Position numbers and translations under genes: made by a program | The notes under the pieces: model-generated | Told to the model about the DNA's origin: nothing | The model's database searches: none | The model's input: only the letters and a program-made list of their open reading frames with translations | Shown: positions 47,115-58,227 of the stretch, in pieces | Numbering within the stretch: the first letter of the stretch is position 1 | Layout: every line of letters begins with the position of its first letter | Source: Petaurus breviceps papuanus | Taxonomy: Eukaryota > Chordata > Mammalia > Diprotodontia > Petauridae | NCBI GenBank assembly: GCA_028583685.1 | Contig: JAMXIF010000086.1 | Span: 14,926,071 to 14,990,070, forward strand | Direction: 5' to 3' | DNA length: 64,000 bases

Positions 47115-47372
47115 ATACTAAACATGACTTTCATGTCATGACATCACCTCCCTGATGTCATGGTCCTCTTCAAGAATGAAGGACAATCATGGGCAGCTAG
47201 GTGGTGCAGTGAGTAGAGCACCAGCCCTGGAGTCAGGAGGACCTGAGTTCAAATTTGGCCTCAGACACTTAACACAAAAACTAGCTGTGTGACCTTGGGA
47301 AAGTCACTTAACCCCAATTGCCTTTAAAAAAAAAAGGAAAAAAAAAGAATGAAGGACTACCAACAGTAACAG
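47115..47372 (+). mobile_element. LINE/SINE-type tail element (GTCATGGTCCTC end), split by a SINE
   Basis: CATGACATCACCTCCCTGAT, GTCATGGTCCTCTTCAAGAA and TGAAGGAC, then, after the SINE, repeats such as CAACAGTAACAGCAAC. The same end occurs at 56985-57035. I know this ending as a common marsupial repeat but cannot name it. Confidence 0.6.
47185..47344 (+). mobile_element. tRNA-derived SINE, A-tailed
   Basis: GGGCAGCTAGGTGGTGCAGT, CTGGAGTCAGGAGGACCTGA, ACCCCAATTGCCT and an A-rich tail. A perfect 13-bp duplication, AAGAATGAAGGAC, lies at 47172-47184 and 47345-47357. Close to the family consensus. Confidence 0.94.
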
Positions 47373-48049
47373 CAACACTATATAACATATGACATTATGA
47401 AGTCCCATGAAATGGTATCTCTTGACTTTGGATACATTTAAGACAAAGTGCGGCAAGTCCATTTGTCACCACAAAGAGAACCTCCGAACTGTCCTTCCAT
47501 GTAGGGGCAGTTTCCTATTGTCCTTTGGTTTCATCCATACAGAGATTGCCAAGACTAATTTGATTCCATCACTCTTGTTTCATGTCTGTTTGTGGATCAC
47601 TGGAAAAGCTCACCTTTAGTGAACCAAAAGTTAAATTAATGTTTATAGATTGTCTAATTCCTAGAACCCCCTGCCATCCTTTCTGCTTCTCTCACACCAG
47701 CCCTACAGAAATAGAAGGGAACCACACTTGACTAGCACCGTTTTGTATTTTCTTTTATTTCAGGGTTGCATAGTTTTACCTTTTTCTTCCCTTTGATAAA
47801 ATTTTCACCAAGCTACTTGAATGGAGGAGGTGGGGAGTGGGGAAGAGAATCCCAGATAAACTATTTAATCATTGGTAGCCATCCCTTCCATAAATTCAGC
47901 TTCTTACCTTTCTGTGGTTATTCATCTTCTCCTGGATTTTCCTTGTTAGGTGGGATGTTAAGCAGGACCAAGGCAACTGAAGCAATGAGAATCTGCCTCC
48001 TCCATCCCCTTATCTTTCCTTGAGTTAGTATTTCCCTAAATCAGTAAGC
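47373..48049. other. Unassigned
   Basis: No recognised feature. Confidence 0.45.
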
Positions 48050-48595
48050 CTTGAAGCAACATTTTTCACAAGGGCCATGGTACAAGTCTGTACAAAGATT
48101 ATGGGGCAAGTCTATCCCATGTAAGAGACCACCCTGTTCTGGGATGCTGACCAAGCAAGGTCCCTACCCAGAAAGATGATGAAGTAGGGTCCCCCACACC
48201 CTTCACTCAGAACATGACCCTGGCCTGTTCTATGATCCCAGCCTGTTCTGGGGAATTCTACTCCCTCTGTGCCCTCTACCCTATATCCTCCACCCTGTTC
48301 TAGGAGAGACTCCTGTCACAAGGAAGGTCGCACCCTTGTACCCATGTGCCATGATTCCCAAATTAACCCTGAGCTATAGATCCAACCAATGACTGTTCTT
48401 GGCTTTCGTATGTCATTGCTTACGCTAGCTCCCGTCCCCAAATTGTGGTTTTTGCCTTTATAAGCATTGTATGGTCCCTCATTCAGGACTTCCTGATTTG
48501 AGTGTATACTCTGGGCAGTCGCACGCTTGATCAATAAATCCACACCTAAATTTACCTTGAACCCAAGTCTTGGTCTCGCTCTTATTCTCTTCACA
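48050..48595 (+). mobile_element. ERV1-type LTR fossil
   Basis: This has clear LTR order: a C-rich U3 with repeated CCTGTTCT blocks, a TATA box (CTTTATAAG, 48457-48464), AATAAA (48533-48538) and a U5-like end with CTTGGTCTCGCTCTTATTCT and TCTTCACA. The TCTTGGTCTCGCT stretch resembles gammaretroviral U5. The left end is approximate. No recognisable gag, pol or env follows, so it is probably a solo LTR or an LTR with little internal sequence. CpG sites are still present, hinting at moderate age. Confidence 0.78.
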
Positions 48596-49209
48596 ACAAT
48601 ATCATGGGGGAGGGTTGTATGTGATCCTGACACAGGAGAGTTTCATTATGGGGCTGCCCTGGTGCAAAGATGCTATTGCAGATTGGTGGTTCTCAGAGGA
48701 AAACTTGTCTTAATACAGCTATCAACAGGTGCAAGCCTATGATGAACTTTGACACTCAGGCTCTTGTCTGATACAATACGAAACCTCAGGAAGAAACCTG
48801 CCATCCTTGGCAACAATTATTATCTGTAATATTTTGTTTGTATAATTAATTTAAGTTCTCAAAATCACTCACTGACTTAGTTATCTCTTTTCACCCAGAT
48901 GTTTTCTTACTTCTACAAGTACCTGAGATTTTTATACTTACTCGGAGGAACAATAGCAGAGTTGCTAAGAAACTTTACCTTATTACCAGGTTCTGAATCA
49001 GCAAAATAAAAGCAATGGGGATAATTAAAAACAAGCACAGCAATGGTATACTGAAATACAATTAAATCCAAAGCATCCTTTTAAAAATAGGTTTTCTAAG
49101 TAATTTCTTCCTCTTTTCAAAAATTAATTAAAATTGTAATCTTCTATTTACCCAAAATTGTGGTATCAATCTTTTCACTTCCAGGACTTCCATTCCAGAA
49201 GACATATCC
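48596..49209. other. Unassigned
   Basis: Sequence downstream of the LTR; no recognised feature. Whether the first part belongs to the element's internal leader is unclear. Confidence 0.4.
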
Positions 49210-49575
49210 CATTTGTTCATTTGTCCCTTCATTTGCAAGATATAGACTGAGACCCATTTACAAATGAAATACTGCTTTAGGTTTTAGGGGTGATACAAAA
49301 ATGCATGACAAGTTCCCTGACCTTGAAGAATTTACAGCCTCATCTAGGTCATAACACATATAGGTCTGAGACGTTAAGTAACAATATAAGTTAGCATCTT
49401 ATGGAATGGTAAATGACTGGAAGAAACAGCAGGAGATATAAGAGTTCAAAGAGAAGAGCAATTATTGAGAGCTGTCAGGGAGAGACTTCCCAGAGAAAGT
49501 TAAAAATGAGCCTTGTAGGAGAGAGAATTTCTATGGCGAGGAGCAGGGAGGTCATTCCAATTGAGGGACCCCAAC
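49210..49575 (-). mobile_element. L2-like 3' part, antisense, diverged
   Basis: GACAAGTTCCCTGACCTTGA, AGAATTTACAGCCTCATCTA, GAGAGACTTCCCAGAGAAAG and GCAGGGAGGTCATTCCAATT follow the antisense L2 order. Confidence 0.55.
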
Positions 49576-49609
49576 ACTTCACCTGTAACTCCTTTGCTAT
49601 CATGTAAGG

Positions 49610-49700
49610 CCTTGGATTTCCAAATGGATAGGCCTATGCATGCTGCACAAAGTGGTCCATTACCACTGAGATTCTGCTTCAGAAGCAATATGCCTTGAAT
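49610..49700 (+). repeat. Unclassified repeat B, copy 2
   Basis: AGGCCTATGCATGCTGCACA, AAGTGGTCCATTACCACTGA and TCTGCTTCAGAAGCAATATG; compare 45570-45645. Confidence 0.6.
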
Positions 49701-49940
49701 TCAGTGAGGTGGCAAAGTGCATAGTGTTTGGCTTGGAGTCAGGAAGACCTGAGTTTCTGGGCTGGTAGAACCTGTTCTTCAGTAAACAAATCAATCAACA
49801 AGCATTTGATAATTGCTTATTATGTGCCAGGTGCTGGGGACACAAAGAGAAAAGTGAAGCAGATCTTGCCCTCAAAGAACTTGCATTCAGAGGGGTCACA
49901 AAGTCAGAGATGACTGAAACAATTGAATGACAAAAACAAC
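49701..49940 (+). mobile_element. tRNA SINE with an L2 3' end inside it
   Basis: The head (GGTGGCAAAGTGCATAGTGT and GTCAGGAAGACCTGAGTTT) lies at 49702-49757. An antisense L2 terminus (CAACAAGCATTTGATAATTG, GTGCCAGGTGCTGGGGACAC) fills 49783-49890. The SINE tail (GGGGTCACAAAGTCAGAGAT, GACTGAAACAATTGAATGAC) follows at 49892. Confidence 0.7.
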
Positions 49941-50007
49941 ACATTTATCAAAATATTTTTTAAAAGTTCACTGATCCCAGATTGAGAACTCCTTACCTAA
50001 GCAAAAG

Positions 50008-50245
50008 TTTGGGGCCAGGGATAGAGTGTTGACCTGAATTCAGAAAGATCTGAATTCAAATATGGCCTCAGACACTTACTAGAAGTGTGACCCTAAACAA
50101 GTCACTTAATTCTGTTTACCTCAGCTTCCTCATCTGTAAAATGAGTCGGAGAAGGAAATGGAAAGCCACTACAGTGTCTTTGCTAAGAAAACCCCAAATG
50201 GGGTCAGGAAGAATTGGACACAACTGAAACACCCAAACAAATATA
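50008..50245 (+). mobile_element. tRNA SINE with RTE-like tail
   Basis: GATCTGAATTCAAATATGGC, GTGACCCTAAACAAGTCACT, GAGTCGGAGAAGGAAATGGA and GGACACAACTGAAACACCCA. Confidence 0.9.
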
Positions 50246-50278
50246 TCCCTACATAACAAATATCATGTGCAACAACCA

Positions 50279-50511
50279 AGGAGGCAGCTAGGTGGCTCAG
50301 GGGGTAGAGTGCAGGGTTTGGAATCAGGAAGACCTGAGTTCAAATCTGAACTCAGACACTTAGCCAGCTGTGTGACCCTGGGCAAAATACTTAACCCTGT
50401 TTGCTTTAATCCACTGGAAAAGGAAATGGCAAACCTGTATCCTTGCCAAGAGAACCCCAAATTGGGCCATGAAAATTCAGACGTGACTAAAACGACTGAA
50501 CAACAACAAAA
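50279..50511 (+). mobile_element. tRNA SINE with RTE-like tail
   Basis: GGAGGCAGCTAGGTGGCTCA, GGAAGACCTGAGTTCAAATC, GAAAATTCAGACGTGACTAA and AACGACTGAACAACAACAAA. It follows the previous copy after about 35 bases. Confidence 0.93.
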
Positions 50512-50796
50512 TTTGCATTCAAACATTTTTATGAAACAAATTTTTTGCTTATTAAAAGTTATCTTGTCTTAACCATGCATTCTGCATGTACACTTTCAAG
50601 ATGTTGCAGTTGACTAGGTTTTGTGCCATGTAGTTAAGGTGTTCATATAAAGCAAATATAGACGTCCTTCCTCTGCACCAATAGTAGAACTTATGAATCC
50701 TAATACTTAATGGAACAGATTGTGTTCTCTGGATCTGCACTTTTTACTTTTTGCTACTTTTTCCCTGCTACTAAACTTAACTATTTCTTTTCGAGT
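50512..50796. other. Unassigned
   Basis: No recognised feature. Confidence 0.4.
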
Positions 50797-51072
50797 AATG
50801 ATGATGATGATGATAATAATAATAGTAAGCATTTCTATAGAGCCTGCTGTGTGTCAGACACTAGACTAAGCACTTTACAAATATCCCCTTTGAGCCTCAC
50901 AATGACTCTAGAAGGTAGATGCTATTATTCTCATCCCTATTTTACAGCTGAAGAAACTGGGATCAAGTGACTTGTACAGGGTCATACAGCTAGTGAGTGT
51001 CTGAGGTCAGATTTCAACAGGGTCTTCCTGATTTCAGGACCATCACTCCATTACACCATCTAGTTGCCTCAA
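50797..51072 (-). mobile_element. MIR/CORE-SINE, antisense, with an ATG/AAT run at its end
   Basis: A (GAT)n(AAT)n run at 50797-50825 precedes GCATTTCTATAGAGCCTGCT, GTGTGTCAGACACTAGACTA, TTTTACAGCTGAAGAAACTG, CAGGGTCATACAGCTAGTGA and CACCATCTAGTTGCCTC. Confidence 0.88.
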
Positions 51073-51339
51073 TTTCAGCTACTCTGAGGGACTTTCTCTT
51101 CAAACCAGTTAAATATTTATCAATCACTAAGGGATACTATTTCATAGAAACAAATTTGGGACAATAAAAATCTAAGAATTAAATTTAAATTTTGAAAATT
51201 TCATATAATTACTTATAACTGTTCTTCAGTTACTTCAATTTTAAAAGCAACTTGCAGTCTGCATTTTTTTGGGGAAGTCAGATTATACTTTATTTACCAA
51301 AGGAAATGCTGTTGAGAAACATATAGATAGAGTATTTTT
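51073..51339. other. Unassigned
   Basis: No recognised feature. Confidence 0.4.
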
Positions 51340-51582
51340 TAAGAGGCAACTAGGTGGTGCGGTGGAGAGCAGTGAACTTGGAATCAGGAAGACTCATCTT
51401 CCTGATTTCAAATCCAGCCTCAGACACTTAGTAGCCGGACAGGTCACCTAAACCTGTTTGCCTCAGTTTCCTCCTGTTAAAATGAGCTAGAGAAGGATAT
51501 GGCAAACCACTCTAGTATCTTTGCCAAGAAAACTCCAAAATGGTGTCATGAAGAACCAAATGTGACTGAACAACAACAAAAC
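51340..51582 (+). mobile_element. tRNA SINE with RTE-like tail
   Basis: GAGGCAACTAGGTGGTGCGG, GGAATCAGGAAGACTCATCT, GGCAAACCACTCTAGTATCT and GTGACTGAACAACAACAAAA. Confidence 0.92.
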
Positions 51583-52064
51583 TTCCACAAAATATTGTTT
51601 AATTTTGAGTTTTTACACCTTGTATTCAAACGCAGCAAAACAGTGTGAAAACAACTCACCTGTGTTGTGAGTGACAGTGGCCAACAACTTGTAATCAATG
51701 TGTGTCAATTAGACACACTTCATTTGTTCATACTGGATTAAATCTTCATGTCATTTATTGTTAGCTGGAGGGAATTCACCAAGTTACCTTCAATTTTGTG
51801 GACTTTGGTTAGGGCTCTGTTTTCAATAAAAAGTGAATGTATTAATGGTAGAATTTTATTCATAAATATTCAAAGATTTTGGCTATTGCTTTGTGCCTCT
51901 TTGAGTTCTTGCCTATGTCTTTTGGGAAAATTATAGCTTAGACCGTTCTCTTAAAGATTTTATAGAAAGCAAGTATTAGTGAATAGTTGCTAATGTCTCC
52001 TTGGCTGTCTTTTCCACATTATTTCATGCTTTTTTCCTCCCCATTTCATCTGGACATTTTTTCT

Positions 52065-52069
<5 letters not shown>
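51583..52069. other. Unassigned
   Basis: No recognised feature. Confidence 0.45.
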
Positions 52070-52125
<56 letters not shown>

Positions 52126-52136
52126 GTATATATATG
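52070..52136. repeat. (CA)n(TA)n microsatellite
   Basis: About 20 CA units followed by about 12 TA-rich units. Confidence 0.97.
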
Positions 52137-52739
52137 GCAATGATTCATGAATGCCTTCAAAGTTATGTCCTTTCCAGGACAGGTCAGGTATAAGTTCTCT
52201 TCCAAATTTCATATTCTTGGATGCCATTTTTGCAATATCATATATCATACTGGATGCTGAGGTTTACTGAGTTTGATTATATTGTGCCTAAATGTGGGAG
52301 TTCCACTGGCATCACTGATGGGGCTAGATGACTATAGTTGTACTTGTAACATCTTGGTCTTAGGAGATACCCCAGCAGCCTAGCTCCTACTTGTAGGAGG
52401 CATTCCTTTTCTTTGGGTTCAAGCTGCTCTGGGGATCTGCATTTCCTAACCAGAGACTATGAGCCCCCCACCAGCAGGCTTATCTTTAACTGTCAGCCAG
52501 GAAATATGATTATCTAAAAGCAAAGGCATACTGAATAATTACAGTAATAAAACATTTCTTTTATAAACCTGAGGGCAAATCTCCCACAACTATGCATTGG
52601 TGGGAAGGCTAGGCATTCTTAGTAGAAAGTCGCACGTGTAAGAAACATATATATGGCCGAGTAAACTCTTACCTGAAGCTTTGCATATCCTGTCCCTTCT
52701 TGTGATATCCTCATGCAGCCATGCAGTATTCATCTAGTG
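52137..52739. other. Unassigned
   Basis: No recognised repeat. The sequence near 52470-52740 may belong to the same unknown element as the inverted repeat that follows. Confidence 0.4.
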
Positions 52740-53250
52740 AGGAGGAAATTGATCAGGTCAATTGATTTTTCCCTAACTCAGTTGATGAAATTAAAGATTA
52801 AGGGGCAGGGAACACAGACAAAAAGGAAAGAAGGTCTTAAAGGAAATACAAGAACTTGCTAGCTATGGTACACTCATCCAAGTTCCCTGGACCTGTTCCC
52901 CTCCATAGTTAACTCTTAACACCCAGAAATGTTTCTCTTAACTACCAGAACTAACATTCTGCAGAGTCAACCCATGCTGTGACTGCCCCAAAGGGAGCAT
53001 GTTTGGCTTTCTAAAGGGCCCCAGAGGCATGGTTGATCATTGGGCCAACCAATGGATAGCTGTTCTCTAATTCATTAATCTTATCTGAAGACCATACCTC
53101 TAAGGGGAAACAGAGGTTAGACACTTTGCACTTTCTTTAAGACCCACCTATCTTTTTTTTTCTTTGTTATCTGTCCCTTACTTTCTTTAATTTCATCAAC
53201 TGGGTTGGGGGAAAATAAATTGATTAGGGTTTTTTTCTGATAAACTCCCT
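52740..53250. repeat. Unclassified element with long inverted repeats
   Basis: The left arm (about 52745-52860) read in reverse gives CTTTAAGACC, CTGCCCCTTA, TTTAATTTCATCAACTGAG and TTAGGGAAAAATCAATTGA. The right arm (about 53130-53235) reads CTTTAAGACC, CTGTCCCTTA, TTTAATTTCATCAACTGGG and TTGGGGGAAAATAAATTGA. Arms of about 110-130 bp at roughly 75% identity face each other across about 270 bp. It is either a foldback or MITE-like DNA element or two copies of one retroelement end in opposite orientation. Confidence 0.7.
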
Positions 53251-53264
53251 CCTCCTCCAAACCA

Positions 53265-53490
53265 CTTACTATTTATGTGACCATGGCTGGCTAACTTTAT
53301 CTTTCTGGGTCTCATCTGTAAAGCATGAAAATTGGATTAGATGTCCCTTGAGGTTCCTACTAGATCTATGATCCTGTAGTCCTATGATCCTGTCACTTAG
53401 CCTTGTTAGGCCTCAGTGTCCTCATTTGTAAAATGAGAGGTTGGACTAAGGAACCTCTAAGGTTTCATTTAGATCTGTGGTCCTATGATA
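53265..53490 (+). mobile_element. Two MIR-type SINE ends in tandem
   Basis: First: GTGACCATGGCTGGCTAACT, GGTCTCATCTGTAAAGCATG and TCTATGATCCTGT. Second: CACTTAGCCTTGTTAGGCCT, CTCATTTGTAAAATGAGAGG and GTGGTCCTATGAT. Confidence 0.75.
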
Positions 53491-53790
53491 GTGCCTTGCA
53501 CATAGTTATTAATGTTGTACAGTTGTGTCTGATTCTTCTGATCCCATTTGGGAGTTTTCTTGGTAAAGATACTGGAGTGGTTTGCCATTTTTTTTCTCTA
53601 GCTCATTTTACAGATGAGAAAACTGAGGCACATAAGGTTAGGTGACTTGCCCAGGGCCACACAGCTAAAAAGTGTCTGAGGTCAGATTTGGATGCAGGAA
53701 GATGAATTTTCCTGATTCTATGCCCAGTGCTACAAAGCTGGCCTTTACACATAGTAGGTATTCAAATACTTGCTGAATGAATTTTTAAAA
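53485..53790 (+). mobile_element. L2 3' end split by an antisense SINE
   Basis: GTGCCTTGCACATAGT precedes the SINE, and ACACATAGTAGGTATTCAAA then TACTTGCTGAATGAAT follows it. CACATAGT is repeated at both junctions. Confidence 0.75.
53507..53742 (-). mobile_element. tRNA SINE with RTE-like tail, antisense, nested in L2
   Basis: AGTTGTGTCTGATTCTTCTG, ACTGGAGTGGTTTGCCATTT, ACAGATGAGAAAACTGAGGC and GACTTGCCCAGGGCCACACA. Confidence 0.9.
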
Positions 53791-54759
53791 TACTATTCAA
53801 TCAGAAAGATTTTTAAAAGTGCCTACAATATGCTAGGCAGAATATACAGACAAAAACCAAACATCCAACATGACTTTTGTTTGTACTGCATTGTGACCAA
53901 GAATAGTGTTGATATGCAGTTTCTGTGATGTCAGTAGGGACCATTGCCCTTCCTAGGCTACTGTGAAAGTGCTTGCAATACTGTCCCTAAGGCTGTAACC
54001 CCTTTTTCTGAAGTCTGGCTTTCCAGAGATCAACTCTTCAGTTGCAATGTAACATGAAATGCTGAGGGTTACATACTAAGGTAGGACTAGAGGAAGAAGC
54101 ATGAACGTTGAATGGATGAGTGCAGAGAGTTTCAAAATCACTTTCATTAAGCATATTCCTAGCTCTCTGTGAATGCTTTTAACTCAATCAAGAAAGGATA
54201 GCATTGTAGAGTGAGGGTTCCCTGCCTGTTTTGATTAATTGCTGTAATAGCTAAAGATTTGGTTTCCTTGTAGGGGAAGTTCAAGTTCTGTCAATCTACA
54301 AGGAAAAACAAATCCAGCTTCTTGCACTGTCAAAATATGTCCAATAATAATTACTATAGGCATATGTATATATGTGCACACATATATATGTAAATGTCAG
54401 GTTTTTCTTTTGCTCATAGTTTTCCCCAGGATTTGGCAGATAGAAACAACTGGGGACAATTGAGTTGTCAAGTGTGATTTTCTTATTAATGAAATCCTAG
54501 GTCTGGACTCCAATATCCTCCCCTGCCAACATGTTATTTATATTTCAGCAGAGCTGCTGAGTGAGGGAAAATTTTTTAAGATATAGAGTAGAAAAGGTTT
54601 TTAAGACCCAGTGTAGACAATGTTATTAAAGCTTAAGTGCCATCAAGATCTTTTTTCTTCTCAAGTCTCCCATGTGTTTCTCCACATAATCCCCCTCAGT
54701 TAAGGACGTCACCTCATAATTTATTGGGGAAATAGTGGATGTTTTTATGAGCTACTTCT
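53791..54759. other. Unassigned, perhaps an L2 end at its left
   Basis: GTGCCTACAATATGCTAGGC near 53820 may be another L2 terminus, antisense. The rest, to 54759, shows nothing I recognise apart from a TA-rich run at 54357-54395. Confidence 0.4.
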
Positions 54760-56150
54760 TCTTTCTTCATCTTATATTCTTGACATCATCCCCAGACTCT
54801 TCTCCTTTACTCCAGTCTCTAATGAAGAAGTGGCCCTTTTCCTCTCCAAGACCAAACTCTCTACATGTCCTCCATTGCATCCCTTTCTGTTTACTCTTAT
54901 AGATTGCCTCTGCCGTACTCCCCTGCCCCCCACTCCCCTCCCATGCCATCTTTAACCTCTCCTCCTCTACTGGCTCCTTTCCTGATGTTCAAAACCAGGT
55001 TTTACCTCACTCTCTGACTTCTCTTGTTTTGAAAATATCCTTATTTGATCCCATTATTTCCTCATTCTATCATCCTCGATCTCTCTTCTCTTTATAGTTA
55101 AAGTCCTGGAAAAAAAATATTCAATACTAGTGCTCTGCTTTTTCCCCATTCATTCACTTCTCAACCTTTTGCAGTCTGGCTTCCAATCAGGCCATTCAAC
55201 TGCTCTTTCTGAATTGACCTCTTAGTAGCCAAATCTGATAGCCTTTTCTCCATATTCATGTCTCTCAAACTCTCTTCAGCATTTAGCATCGTCGACTTCC
55301 CTCCCTCCTTTCTAGGTTTTTTGACATTGCTCTCTTATGCTTTTCTTCCTATTTTTCTGATCACTCCCTTCTCATTCTCCTTTGCTAAAATCATTATTCA
55401 TAATGATGATGATGGTGACAATGATAAGCTGAGAACAGTGGCTGTACCCTAAAGCTCTGTGCTGGACCCTTTGCTCTTTATATCTTCTCTTAGTGACTTC
55501 ATCAATTCTCATGGGTTTAATTATCATTTCTGCAGATGATCTCAATCTAACATAGACTATTTCCATAGCTTCTTAATTGGTTTCCTTAACTCAAATATTG
55601 TCCCTCTCCAATCCATGCATGAATAGCTCCTAAAGCAATATTCCCATAGCAAAAGTCTGACCATGCTGTTCCTCTGCTCCAGAAGTTTTAGTGGCCCCTT
55701 ATTATCTTTAGGACAATATGCAAACTCATTTGTTTGACATTTCAAGCACTTCAGAGGACATATCTTTCCAGGTTCATTACATATTATTCCTCTTTGTGTC
55801 TGTTTAGGTTCAGCAAAGCTGACTTTGTTCTTCTTCACACATGGTATTCCCTCCTCTTGGTGTCTTTGCATAGCTTGTCTCCTGTGCTTTAAATGCCCTC
55901 TGTCTTACCTTGAATCTCTAGTTTTTACAAAATTCATATCAAGTGGCACCTCCTACATAAGACTTTTCCTGAGCTCCTTCTTACTTCACCAGCTAGTGTC
56001 TTCCCACCAAAGTAACATACTTATTTTGCAAATTTCTACATGTATACATGCTTCTCCTGATAGAATGTAAGTTCTTTGAGGGCAGAAACTATTTTGGCTT
56101 TTTATATTCTAGTGCCTGGCACATAGTAGGTTCTTATTAAATGTTTATGT
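54760..56150 (+). mobile_element. L2 LINE with reverse-transcriptase remnants and 3' end
   Basis: In order: AGTCCTGGAAAAAAAATATT, TTTTGCAGTCTGGCTTCCAA (the LQSGF block), TAGCATCGTCGACTTCCCTC (the FDTVD block), GTGCTGGACCCTTTGCTCTT (the GSVLGPLLF block), GCAGATGATCTCAATCTAAC (the ADD block, 55532-55540), CAAAGCAATATTCCCATAGC and the terminus GTGCCTGGCACATAGTAGGT. It is disrupted by stops and frame changes. It is one of the better views of the L2 RT in this window. Confidence 0.9.
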
Positions 56151-56735
56151 GTTAATTAATCAAAAGATTTAACAGATGAGAGTCATTAGGCTCTTGATTA
56201 GAAAACTGGATTGTTTGCTTGGTGTAGTCTAGAAGTCTTTTAGGTGAAAGAAATGGGAATGAGGAGACCCAAGTTCCATCCCTGATATGGTTCCTATATC
56301 ATCAAATGACCATAGGTGGGATAGATTTCTGCTTTAAAATAGGAATAAAAATAGATTTCTACTTTTACAGTGATTATATCTAGGAAGTATTGAGTCTGAA
56401 AAAGTCTGAAAGCCCAAGAGAAGTGGAGTGAGGTAATTTATATTCTTTTGCTTCACCCCCTCATCTCTGAACTTGGGAGTGATCATGGCTTAGTTCCAAT
56501 AGGACAGGGAAGAGGGCTCTGCCCTTGGCCTGCAGCAACCTATGATTATCACCAACCCTCCCTAAGGAAGGCTCTGGATGCTGTGACTGCCCCAGGGATT
56601 TGGGTCCTCTCTCTAGCAGGAACTTCTTAAAGAAGGGTCAGATATGACTTCTACTTCCAATCAGAGCTCACAATTACTACCTCTATTAGCTTGGAGTAGT
56701 CCAGTTTGAGTGGAGTATGAAGTGCATGAAATGAA
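56151..56735. other. Unassigned
   Basis: No recognised feature. Confidence 0.45.
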
Positions 56736-57035
56736 TAATTTGAAATAAAGTTGGAAAGGGTTTTAGAGCTGGAAGGGACCTTGGTCTTCACATGACTGGG
56801 GCAAGTTGAGCTTCTTTTGTTTGTTTGAGTCTGTGGGCCTTGGTGCAAAGAGCAGAACCAGGGACCATCTCAAGTTGTTCTGATCTCTGTCTTGGCACTG
56901 GACTCAGATGGCTCTGGAGGAGAAAATGAGGCTGGTGATTTTGCACAGCCCTGCCTCACTTAAATCAAATTTACTTGCATGTCTGGCATCACTTGCCTGA
57001 TGTCATGGTCCTCTCGGAGAACTAAGGACAAACAA
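56736..57035 (+). mobile_element. Repeat with GTCATGGTCCTC end
   Basis: GAACCAGGGACCATCTCAAG, CAGATGGCTCTGGAGGAGAA, ATTTTGCACAGCCCTGCCTC, TGATGTCATGGTCCTCTCGG and ACAAACAACAATG. It shares its last 60 bases with 47115-47184 and ends in an ACAAAC tail as RTE-moved elements do. A MIR-like piece (TTTTAGAGCTGGAAGGGACC) lies at its left. Confidence 0.6.
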
Positions 57036-57089
57036 CAATGATCCTGGTGCAGAAGCTTCCTCCCTTGATTTGAATAGGCAGCTCTTTTA

Positions 57090-57240
57090 GGATTTTTAGT
57101 ATGGGGGAGGGGGTATCACTGAGTGATTAAGTGACTCACTTATGTACAGCTAATATGACTAGGAGGAAGTACTTGAAATCTGGGTTTCTCTACTCCAAGG
57201 TCATCCCTCTCTTCACTATCTAATAGTGCCTTTCTGGAAT
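57090..57240 (-). mobile_element. MIR relic, antisense, degraded
   Basis: GATTAAGTGACTCACTTATG and TGAAATCTGGGTTTCTCTAC. Confidence 0.5.
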
Positions 57241-57654
57241 GTAGCAAATACCTTGAGATAGGAGGGAATAGGAACCCTTCCTAATGGAGGGCTTAATTGA
57301 GATGGTTGTATTTTTACTTTTTTCCCTTCAGATTTTGAGAAACATATGATTTGCCTCAAAAATATTTTTAGTAATAAAAATCCAAATGGCAGCAGTTAAT
57401 TAAGAATGTTAATTGCTCTAAACTACAATGTGGAAATAAAATAGGTTTTCATTTGTTTTGCTTTTAAAGTTTCCTTAAAGCTCATTAATATTTATTCTTT
57501 CTTTTGGTTTCTGTTTATATATAGTGTTAAATATTATTATGGCAGATTATTCACTTTATTGGGGAGGAGAAAATCTCCCTTCATCCTCTTTCTGGATTCT
57601 ATAAGTACAGGAAACTTACTTTCCTGATTCTTCAGGTAGTAAACTATCTCTCCC
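57241..57654. other. Unassigned
   Basis: AT-rich, no recognised feature. Confidence 0.4.
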
Positions 57655-58025
57655 TTAGGGCTTACACATAGCATTCTGTAGTATACCTCTATAATGTACT
57701 TATTTTTTACTTTTTGCTTTTTGGAGGGGGGAGGGCAGGGCAATTGGGGTTAAGTGCCCAAGGTCACACAGCTAGTACATGTTAAGTGTCCGAGGCCGGA
57801 TTTGAACTCAGGTCCTCCTGACTCCAGGGCGTACTCTATCCACTGTGCCACCTAGCTGCCCCTATAATGTACTTATCTCGTTCCATTTTGCATTATAATT
57901 GTCTATGTATTGTTATATCCCTCTATTAGACAATAAGGTCCATGAGTACAGGGGCTTTATCTAAATTTAACATAACTCCTACACTATTACACAGTAGATG
58001 CTTAAGAGATGTGTAAGTTTAATTG
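57655..58025 (+). mobile_element. L2 3' end split by a SINE
   Basis: After the SINE: GCATTATAATTGTCTATGTA, CCCTCTATTAGACAATAAGG and TCCATGAGTACAGGGGCTTT, the usual L2 terminus order. Confidence 0.78.
57722..57862 (-). mobile_element. tRNA-derived SINE, antisense
   Basis: GGCAATTGGGGTTAAGTGCC, GGATTTGAACTCAGGTCCTC and CCACTGTGCCACCTAGCTGC. A perfect 14-bp duplication, TATAATGTACTTAT, lies at 57690-57703 and 57863-57876. Confidence 0.94.
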
Positions 58026-58227
58026 AATTGCCCTCTGTGGCTGGAGAATCAGGAAATTATACTTTGACGCTGCATTTCTTCCCATGTGGTCAGCTAGTTC
58101 AGAGTGTATTTCTTCCTTTATCCCAACTAGCATGTACTTCTGACAATGCCTGATTCTAGGACAAATTATCAAGAAGATAAAGTTTACCATAAGTGCCACT
58201 ATTTTCTTATTTGGACACCCTCCAACA

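Noticed and set aside
48316-48633. 105-aa ORF on the minus strand
   Set aside because: It lies across the ERV LTR fossil in antisense; no known protein resembles it.
51987-52248. ORFs with poly-Thr-His, Cys-Val or Tyr-Ile runs
   Set aside because: CA/TA microsatellite translations.
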